Below are positions 58,385-64,000 of a stretch of 64,000 bases of DNA, piece after piece. The notes beneath the pieces were generated by a model. It was not told the origin of the DNA. It searched no databases and saw only the letters and a program-made list of their open reading frames with translations. Location of the stretch: positions 1 to 64,000 of the forward strand of contig CALFJE010000114.1 of NCBI GenBank assembly GCA_937877545.1, in the 5' to 3' direction. Each line of letters opens with the position of its first letter. Positions within the stretch are counted from its first letter, which is position 1. This DNA comes from an uncultured Selenomonadales bacterium (GTDB taxonomy: Bacteria > Bacillota > Negativicutes > Selenomonadales > Selenomonadaceae). A program made the translations under genes and the position numbers.

Positions 58385-59014
58385 TCAGTACCACGGGCGG
58401 GATTTTTCCACGGCGACGGTAGTATAATGTCCGTGCCCGCAAAGCAGTTTTGTATAGTCGGGCAGGGCGAAAACTTTATTTTTAATCGTAGCCAACAAAT
58501 CGCGTTCGGAGCCGCCCGCCAAATCGGTGCGCCCGTGCCCGCCGTAAAAAATGGTGTCGCCGACGAACGCCGCAGAATCTTTTGCGCTGTAGTAAATCGT
58601 GCCGTCGAGCGTGTGACCGGGTGCGGCGATAACCTCCAGCTTGAAATTCGGATTGGCGTCCAAAGTAAGTTCGCCCTCGTCAAGAATCGTCACGTCGTTG
58701 AGGATTATCTCCCGCTCAAAAAATATCGAGCCGTTGTTGACGGAGTCGCGGGCGTAAAAATCGCCGCCCCTGCCCATGCACACGGGAACATTCAGCGCGG
58801 CTTGAAGCTCGTTTACCGCGCCGATATGGTCGTAGTGCCCGTGCGTCAATAAAATCTTTTCAATCGTGAAACGTTCGCGCTCCGCGATATTCAAAAGCTC
58901 GTCGGCTTGTGCGCCCGGGTCGATTATAAAACCGTGACGCGTCTCGTCGTCGACATAAAAGTAAACGTTTTCCTGCATAACGTCGAAAATGTCCACTTCA
59001 ACAGGCAAAATCAT
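58385..59014 (-). CDS. MBL-fold metallo-hydrolase (glyoxalase II-like)
   Basis: 209 residues. LLTHGHYDHIGAV (HxHxDH), APGHTLDGTIYY, FVGDTIFYGGHGRTDL and a final CGHGH provide the dinuclear metal site. Similar to the small glyoxalase II-like hydrolases common in Firmicutes; acts on thioesters or similar esters in the cytosol. 14 nt after the coiled-coil gene. Confidence 0.93.
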   Translation of the reverse strand: MILPVEVDIFDVMQENVYFYVDDETRHGFIIDPGAQADELLNIAERERFTIEKILLTHGHYDHIGAVNELQAALNVPVCMGRGGDFYARDSVNNGSIFFEREIILNDVTILDEGELTLDANPNFKLEVIAAPGHTLDGTIYYSAKDSAAFVGDTIFYGGHGRTDLAGGSERDLLATIKNKVFALPDYTKLLCGHGHYTTVAVEKSRPWY

Positions 59015-59028
59015 TCCGGTCGCTCCTT

Positions 59029-60003
59029 TTACTTCAAGTTGATTTTTGCGGCGATTTGCTTTAATAAGCTCAAGTCCTGCTCGCTAAGGGCGGGCTTTTC
59101 TTCTATCAGCGGCGCGTTGAAGGTTTCGCGTCTTGCGGTAAGTCGTGCCACGTCGATTCGCAAGTCGTCTATCGTCGTTGAGAAATTCTTTGACAGCCCG
59201 CCGTTGATTCTTACCAACTCCGAAAGCTCCTTCTGCGCGGTGTCGAGTGACGTTCTGAGCGCGTCCAAATCCTTTGAGTAGGTCGGATTCTTCATCATTT
59301 GCCCGATGACTTGCAACAATTTCAAAACCGTTTGGAGGTTGGTTTCGTTCGATTTGACGGTAGCGTTGAGGGTTTTAAGTTCGTCGACGAGTGCGGGGGC
59401 GGCGGCTTGTTCCTGCGTTTGGAGGGCGGTGACTATTTTCTCCAGTTCGACGTTGAGCGCGGAAGAATTTTCTTCCAGGCTTGCGACGGCGGTGTTGATG
59501 TCCTCGGCGTTCTTGGCAAGTTGAGTCAAGGCGTTCAGCTCGGTCAGTTGCGTTTGGATGTCTTCGGTACTTTTTACAATTTGCGGTAAGGTGCCAAGCT
59601 CGACCAGTTGTGTTTGAATGTCCGCAGTGCTTCTGGCGAGTTGGGTCAAGTTGTCGAGTTCGGCGAGGCGCACGCGAATCACTTGCATGTTTTCCTGGAG
59701 GAGCTGCGCGGTTCCGGTTATGGAAGACATTGCCTCCGTTACGGAGGTCATTGCCTCGACGCTTGCGGCTGAAGTCTCCATGATTTTGGAGCGCAGTTGC
59801 TGAAGTTGAATCTCCATGCGCTGATGATCTTCCTCTGCCGCCTGCGCCGATTTGACCAGTGCGCGACGCAAACTTATCGCCGCCAAGAATGCCCCGACCG
59901 CGCCCGCGACCAAGCCGATAACGTCGTCGAGATTGAGGAACGCGCCCAAACTTATCAGCGCGAGGAACATTGCGCCCGCGAATCCGTTTTCGCTTCCGTT
60001 CAT
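59029..60003 (-). CDS. Membrane-anchored coiled-coil protein of unknown function
   Basis: 324 residues. Two short hydrophobic segments (FAGAMFLALISLGAFLNL; VIGLVAGAVGAFLAAISL) and then almost 270 residues of helical heptad-like sequence, with repeats such as TADIQTQLVELGTLPQIVKS and TEDIQTQLTELNALTQLAKN. It resembles RmuC-like or methyl-accepting-type coiled coils, but no catalytic domain is seen. ATG 60003 follows CGGAGG. Confidence 0.75.
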   Translation of the reverse strand: MNGSENGFAGAMFLALISLGAFLNLDDVIGLVAGAVGAFLAAISLRRALVKSAQAAEEDHQRMEIQLQQLRSKIMETSAASVEAMTSVTEAMSSITGTAQLLQENMQVIRVRLAELDNLTQLARSTADIQTQLVELGTLPQIVKSTEDIQTQLTELNALTQLAKNAEDINTAVASLEENSSALNVELEKIVTALQTQEQAAAPALVDELKTLNATVKSNETNLQTVLKLLQVIGQMMKNPTYSKDLDALRTSLDTAQKELSELVRINGGLSKNFSTTIDDLRIDVARLTARRETFNAPLIEEKPALSEQDLSLLKQIAAKINLK

Positions 60004-60071
60004 GTCAAAAGCCTCCGATAAAAAACTTTCCGCGATTTTAACATTAAACCGGCGTGCGTGCAAGGTTAGCG

Positions 60072-60100
60072 TTGACAGAGTTAAGCCGCTGTGATAGACT
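60072..60100 (+). promoter_or_regulatory. Sigma-A promoter for infC-rpmI-rplT
   Basis: TTGACA (60072-60077), 17-nt spacer, TAGACT (60095-60100). Confidence 0.85.
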
Positions 60101-60105
60101 TTGGC

Positions 60106-60250
60106 GCGTTAAGCAGGAGCCTGCGCTTCTCACCCGCCGACCTTAAATGAGTTGGCGCGGTTGCAAGAGATTTTTCCATTATCGAGAATCGCGGGTGGCT
60201 TACAGCCGCCTTTAATTTTTTTTCCGACGCGCCGCAGGAGGTGTATTTCG
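60106..60250 (+). promoter_or_regulatory. infC operon leader with transcription attenuator
   Basis: Terminator hairpin GGTGGCT-TAC-AGCCGCC (60194-60210) followed by a T-rich tract to 60223. An alternative pairing CACCCGC (60131-60137) with GCGGGTG (60191-60197) would disrupt the terminator arm. This matches the logic of L20- or IF3-controlled leaders in Firmicutes (infC/rpmI/rplT). Confidence 0.75.
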
Positions 60251-60847
60251 ATTAGCAGAGAAACTTTGAGGATCAATGAGGAGATTCGTATTCGCGAGGT
60301 GCGTGTGACCGACGCGAACGGCGAACAGCTCGGCGTCATGCTTACACGCGACGCGCTCCGCCTTGCCGAGGAAAGGCACCTCGATTTGGTTGAGGTCGCG
60401 CCCAAGGCAAGACCGCCCGTCTGCCGCATTATGGACTTCGGCAAATATCGTTATGAGCAGCAAAAGCGCGAAAAGGAAGTCCGCAAGAAACAGAAAATCA
60501 TCACGATTAAGGAAGTCAAGCTCCGCCCGAACATCGAGCAACACGATTTTGAAGTCAAGCTCAAGAATGCGCAACGCTTTATCGAGGAGGGCAACAAGGT
60601 CAAGGTGACGATAATGTTTCGGGGGCGCGAACTGTCGCATCCGGAGCTGGGCAGCGAGGTCTTGACCAAACTTGCCAAAGCTCTGGAGGATACCGTGACC
60701 GTGGAGCGTGCCGCCAAACTTGAGGGCAAGAATATGACGATGATTCTCTCTCCTAAGGCACAAAAGGCGCAAAAGACTAAGAAACCACTACCGACAAAAG
60801 GAGGGGACACAAGTGCCCAAAATCAAGACGCACCGCGCAGCAGCTAA
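60251..60847 (+). CDS. infC: Translation initiation factor IF-3
   Basis: 198 residues. N-domain begins ISRETLRINEEIRIREVRVT, linker of Lys/Arg, C-domain VKLRPNIEQHDFEVKLKNAQ RFIEEGNKVKVTIMFRGRE. Controls start-codon fidelity and subunit dissociation. The start is ATT at 60251, 7 nt after CAGGAGGTG; no ATG, GTG or TTG fits. A non-standard start is known for infC, whose product rejects such codons and so limits its own synthesis. A Lys/Gln-rich tail of about 25 residues follows the C-domain. Confidence 0.95.
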   Translation: MSRETLRINEEIRIREVRVTDANGEQLGVMLTRDALRLAEERHLDLVEVAPKARPPVCRIMDFGKYRYEQQKREKEVRKKQKIITIKEVKLRPNIEQHDFEVKLKNAQRFIEEGNKVKVTIMFRGRELSHPELGSEVLTKLAKALEDTVTVERAAKLEGKNMTMILSPKAQKAQKTKKPLPTKGGDTSAQNQDAPRSS

Positions 60848-61010
60848 ACGTTTCCACGTGACCGGCAGCGGCGAATTCAAGCGCAACAAAGCTTATAAGA
60901 GCCATATTCTGGAAAAGAAAACGCGCAAACGCAAGAGAAATCTCCGCAAGGCTACGCTCGCTTCGGCGGCGGACAAGGCTCGCGTGAGGAGAATGCTTCC
61001 CTACGCTTAA
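60813..61010 (+). CDS. rpmI: 50S ribosomal protein L35
   Basis: 65 residues, typical: MPKIKTHRAAAKRFHVTGSG EFKRNKAYKSHILEKKTRKR KRNLRK. GTG start after AAAGGAGG, overlapping the infC end by 35 bp, so translationally linked. Confidence 0.97.
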   Translation: MPKIKTHRAAAKRFHVTGSGEFKRNKAYKSHILEKKTRKRKRNLRKATLASAADKARVRRMLPYA

Positions 61011-61034
61011 TTTTATCGAACGGAGGAGATTATC

Positions 61035-61388
61035 TTGCCAAGAGTAAAAACCGGCGTCACCGCGCACAGACGCCATAAAAAAATCCTCAAGCTCGCCAAA
61101 GGTTATCGCGGCGCGAGGAGCAAACAGTTTAAAAAAGCTCAAGAATCCGTCCTTAAGGCGGGACAGTACGCGCACCGCGACCGTCGAGTCAAGAAGCGCG
61201 AATTCCGTCGCCTGTGGATTGCCCGTATCAACGCGGCGGCGCGTCTCAACGGCATTTCCTACAGCAAGCTCATCAACGGCTTGACCAAGGCGGGCGTCGC
61301 CGTCGACCGCAAAATGATGGCGGAGCTTGCCGTCAACGACGCGCAGGCTTTCGAGCAACTTGTTGCCGTCGCCAAGGAAAATATTTAA
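61035..61388 (+). CDS. rplT: 50S ribosomal protein L20
   Basis: 117 residues: PRVKTGVTAHRRHKKILKLA KGYRGARSKQFKKAQ and RLWIARINAAARLNGISYSK LINGL. Binds 23S rRNA early in assembly and in known Firmicutes represses its own operon through the leader. TTG start after GGAGGAG. Confidence 0.97.
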   Translation: MPRVKTGVTAHRRHKKILKLAKGYRGARSKQFKKAQESVLKAGQYAHRDRRVKKREFRRLWIARINAAARLNGISYSKLINGLTKAGVAVDRKMMAELAVNDAQAFEQLVAVAKENI

Positions 61389-61399
61389 ACCGATACGCA

Positions 61400-61437
61400 A
61401 AAAATTAAGCGGCTGATTCAGCGTCAGTCGCTTTTGC
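61400..61437 (+). terminator. Terminator after rplT, repeat copy 1
   Basis: Stem AGCGGCTGA / TCAGTCGCT with 7-nt loop and T4. An almost identical hairpin with flanks occurs at 61661-61699. Confidence 0.85.
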
Positions 61438-61467
61438 ATTGCGTGCCGTCAGAAAGGAGATATTGCC

Positions 61468-61662
61468 ATGAATTCAGACGTAATTTTGGACGCATTGTAT
61501 CTGCTCTTTTTCACGGCGTGCGTAATTATCGGCAACAACGTCGTTGAAAGTTGGTGGAGCTTTCTGTTTGGTGCGGTGGTTGCGTTGGCGGCGCGTAATG
61601 TCGGCAATGAAATGTTTCGCCGTTTCGAGCGTCGAAAAAAACGGAGAAGCAGACTCAGATAA
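61468..61662 (+). CDS. Small membrane protein with basic tail
   Basis: 64 residues. Two hydrophobic segments (ILDALYLLFFTACVIIGNNV; WWSFLFGAVVALAARNV) and a strongly basic end (MFRRFERRKKRRSRLR). ATG after GAAAGGAGATATTGCC. Unknown family. It is bracketed by two nearly identical terminator hairpins. Confidence 0.65.
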   Translation: MNSDVILDALYLLFFTACVIIGNNVVESWWSFLFGAVVALAARNVGNEMFRRFERRKKRRSRLR

Positions 61663-61699
61663 AAATTAAGCGGCTGATTCAACGTCAGTCGCTTTTTGC
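61661..61699. terminator. Terminator repeat copy 2
   Basis: Stem AGCGGCTGA / TCAGTCGCT (61669-61693) with T5; same sequence as copy 1 except two bases. The rarA stop codon lies within the stem on the other strand. Confidence 0.8.
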
Positions 61700-62941
61700 T
61701 TGCCGCAAACCTTCAAGCCGCCGCTTAATCTGCGCCTCGTAACCCTGCGCGGACGGCTCGTAGTATCGCGCAGAAATTTTTTTATCGGGCAAATATTGCT
61801 GGTCGACGAAATGATTCGGGAAGTCATGCGGATACTTGTAGCCGACGCCGTGCCCGAAAGCCTTTGCGCCTTTGTAATGGGTATCGCGCAAGTGCTTCGG
61901 GACTTCACCGCTTGTGTCGGCTAGGGCTTTGTCAATCGCAAGGTACGCCGCGTTGGATTTGGGAGCCGCCGCAATGTACGTGACGGCTTGCGCAAGGATA
62001 ATCCGCGCTTCCGGCAAGCCCACGAATTGCGCCGCCTGAGCCGCCGCGTTCGCCAATATCAACGCTTGCGGGTCGGCGTTGCCCACGTCCTCAGCCGCGC
62101 AGATGACGATTCGCCTCGCGATAAACTTCAGATCCTCGCCGCCGTCAATCATACGCGCCAAGTAATAAATCGCCGCGTCGGGGTCGGAGCCGCGCATACT
62201 CTTGATAAACGCGCTCGCCGTGTCGAAGTGATTATCGCCGCCCTTGTCGTAGCGTCGGATTTTTTCGCCCAACAGCTCGCCCAAAGTCTCGACCGTGACT
62301 TTACCCGCGAACGCCGCCTGCTCCAACAAGTTCAAAGCCATGCGGGCATCTCCGTCAGCGAAGTCCGCCATTATCTCCAAAGCCCGCTCCTCGACGTTAA
62401 AGCCTTCAATCTCGACGGCGCGGCGGAGTATTTTCTTTATGTCGTCAAGTGTCAGCTTATCAAGGCGCACGATTTTAACTCGGCTAAGGAGTGCGGCATT
62501 GACCTCAAAGAACGGATTTTCGGTCGTCGCGCCTATCAGCGTCAATCGCCCGTCCTCGACGTATGGCAGGAGGAAATCCTGTTGCCCTTTGTTGAAGCGG
62601 TGTATCTCGTCGATGAACAGAATCGTCCGCCGCCGATAAAACTTGCGCTGATCCTCCGCCTCCTTGACGATATTGCGCAGTTCGCCGATACCCGACAGTG
62701 CCGCGTTGACTTTGACGAAATTGCTTGCCGTGGTGTTGGCGATTATTTTGGCGAGCGTCGTCTTGCCGGTACCGGGCGCACCGTAAAAGATAAGCGACGG
62801 CGTCTGACCTTGCGCTATCATTTTGCCCAAGGCTCCGCGCAGAATCCTTTCCTGCCCCGCGAATTCCGCTAAAGTCTTCGGGCGCATACGCTCCGCCAGC
62901 GGCTTGTAACTCGTATCCTCAACATTGCTGAATAAGTCCAT
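61685..62941 (-). CDS. rarA: Replication-associated recombination protein A
   Basis: 418 residues. AAA+ ATPase: LIFYGAPGTGKTTLAKII (Walker A), RTILFIDEIHRFNKGQQDFL (Walker B), IGATTENPFFEVNAALLSR (sensor 1 and Arg finger). The C-terminal MgsA domain has KGAKAFGHGVGYKYPHDFPN. Acts at stalled forks. Full length. Confidence 0.97.
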   Translation of the reverse strand: MDLFSNVEDTSYKPLAERMRPKTLAEFAGQERILRGALGKMIAQGQTPSLIFYGAPGTGKTTLAKIIANTTASNFVKVNAALSGIGELRNIVKEAEDQRKFYRRRTILFIDEIHRFNKGQQDFLLPYVEDGRLTLIGATTENPFFEVNAALLSRVKIVRLDKLTLDDIKKILRRAVEIEGFNVEERALEIMADFADGDARMALNLLEQAAFAGKVTVETLGELLGEKIRRYDKGGDNHFDTASAFIKSMRGSDPDAAIYYLARMIDGGEDLKFIARRIVICAAEDVGNADPQALILANAAAQAAQFVGLPEARIILAQAVTYIAAAPKSNAAYLAIDKALADTSGEVPKHLRDTHYKGAKAFGHGVGYKYPHDFPNHFVDQQYLPDKKISARYYEPSAQGYEAQIKRRLEGLRQAKSD

Positions 62942-63972
62942 TTAACCGGCTCCTAATCGTCGGAATAGATTTCTGTTCCCGCATATATAAATGTTGTAAA
63001 AAGTTTGCTCAATGCCGCGTCGTAAGCGTCCGTGTAAAGCTTTATCGGTGATGTTGCCTTGATAATACCTTGCGGCAAGGGCGACGAATGCAACACAAGT
63101 TCTCCTTGAAATGCTTGAAAAACGCTCTATGTCTTTGGCATTGAGATCAGCCTCAATATCCCGTTTAAACTTTGGCAGGAATTTTTTTATAAAGTAATGG
63201 TCAATGTAAAGCAACTCTTTGCAGATTTGAGCGACTTGCGATTGCCGCCAAACACAGCTTGCCGACCTTCTCCGGCTTTGTGTGAAGATAAGCGACACGA
63301 TATTTGGGTGGAATTTCATCGCCGCGTTTGGTTTGGTAAAATACGCCGGCAGCTAGCATGGCAACTTTAAATCGAAGTTGTTCCTGCCGATAACTTTTAT
63401 AATTTTGCATGGGAGCCAAAAGTCATGCTTGGCATCGAGATTTTTGCTTTTATGAAGTTGATACGTGGTTTGCCCGCCGTTGACTATTGAAAAGTTGCGG
63501 AGCTTTACGATATTGCCGTCAATGTCGAAGCTGTCGCAGATTATCGTAATGCCGTTGTTCTTGAGCCGGAACGACGCGGGATTTTCTTTAATTGTTTTCG
63601 ATATGTCGTCGTCAACGGTCTTTTCGGTTTTCCCTTTAACGTAATAACGAAAATTATGGGCGAGCAAAGTTTTGCCGTGTTCGGCATAAAGTTTCTTGAT
63701 TGAAAAAGCGAACACGGCGTCGCTGATTTCGTCTGTTATATCCTCGGCAAAGAATATGTCCAATTCAATCGCGCTTGAATCAGGAAATTGTTCGCGAAAA
63801 ATCTTTTCAATCTGAGTGGTGTCGATATTTTTCTTCGGAGCACTCGTATAAAAGACAAAATGGATTTTCGATTCGTCGCCCACATCGGAGTACAACGTAA
63901 GAAAACGACTTCTTGCCCCTTCATTAAATCGCTCGTAGTCAAAAGTTGCCCGTGGAACCGAAACGCCCGCGC
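62942..63972 (-). pseudogene. AIPR-family (abortive phage resistance) protein, broken
   Basis: In order on the minus strand: ATFDYERFNEGARSRFLTLY without a start; TLLAHNFRYYVKGKTEKTVD, NPASFRLKNNGITIICDSFD, FSIVNGGQTTYQLHKS (the AIPR core), then a stop at 63353; another frame resumes FYQTKRGDEIPPKYRVAYLH; a third gives CKELLYIDHYFIKKFLPKFK to 62942. Frameshifts and a missing N-terminus mark it as decayed. More AT-rich than the flanking rarA. Confidence 0.75.
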
Positions 63973-64000
63973 CTCACTTCGCCGACGCCAACTGTATCGC

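Larger units (their letters stand above)
1625..62842. repeat. Dispersed octamer CTGCGCGG (46 sites)
   Basis: Hand-counted in either orientation at, for example, 1625, 4173, 7985, 10561, 15255, 15668, 15912, 22219, 23717, 36545, 52232, 53289, 55667, 56971 and 61745. The preceding bases are commonly AAT or AAC/ACC, giving AAYCTGCGCGG. Sites lie in both coding and non-coding DNA and in different reading frames. None was found from 36553 to 49958, which covers the prophage. Confidence 0.85.

Overview
The window reads as chromosomal DNA of a diderm Firmicute, most likely a Negativicute (Selenomonadales-type). This is an inference from the mix of Firmicute-style genes (TrmK, LCP, FtsX/M23, infC-rpmI-rplT with an attenuator leader, frequent TTG starts behind strong Shine-Dalgarno sites) with outer-membrane machinery (a Tad/Flp pilus with a secretin). 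No 16S rRNA is present to confirm it.

Layout. 1-6.4 kb: end of the ATP synthase operon (atpD, atpC), a hybrid sensor kinase, a secreted repeat protein, two tRNA-Val genes, an EnvC-like M23 protein and ftsX without ftsE. 6.5-12.1 kb: a tight run of LCP protein, YrbL-like protein, small membrane protein, tubulin-like GTPase and m5C DNA methyltransferase, followed by a decayed Eco29kI-like restriction gene. 12.1-20.6 kb: GntP-type permease, an SHMT-like protein lacking the PLP lysine, an MTAP/PNP-family protein with a duplicated 3' end, an HlyD-like protein, an orphan TrpB, DedA and a solute-binding lipoprotein. 20.6-27.5 kb: prepilin peptidase, lipoprotein, trmK, an amino-acid permease fused to a histidine kinase and receiver, a PiT transporter and a GIY-YIG protein. 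27.5-39.4 kb: GGDEF protein and a Tad pilus cluster on the minus strand. 39.4-49.7 kb: gene debris (kinase, IS5) and a P22-like packaging/head prophage remnant carrying a GNAT toxin-antitoxin cargo. 49.7-54.3 kb: secreted protein, Fur-type feoA-feoB with a Cys-rich/HMA partner, and hisIE. 54.4-57.1 kb: a compact four-gene unit (EcoRI-type methylase, DUF4258, YgiT zinc finger, DUF262-HNH) that looks like a defence island. 57.1-64 kb: cysteine hydrolase, crcB, metal-binding protein, MBL hydrolase, coiled-coil membrane protein, infC-rpmI-rplT, rarA and a broken AIPR gene.

The Tad genes together encode one pilus: RcpC/CpaB, secretin, two ParA-like proteins, platform proteins TadB and TadC, ATPase, Flp pilin and TadE. 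The prepilin peptidase at 20.6 kb may process the pilin. The points most worth following up are the tubulin-like operon, the EcoRI-methylase/DUF262-HNH unit, the permease-kinase fusion, and a non-palindromic octamer CTGCGCGG that I count 46 times across the window but not once in the prophage.
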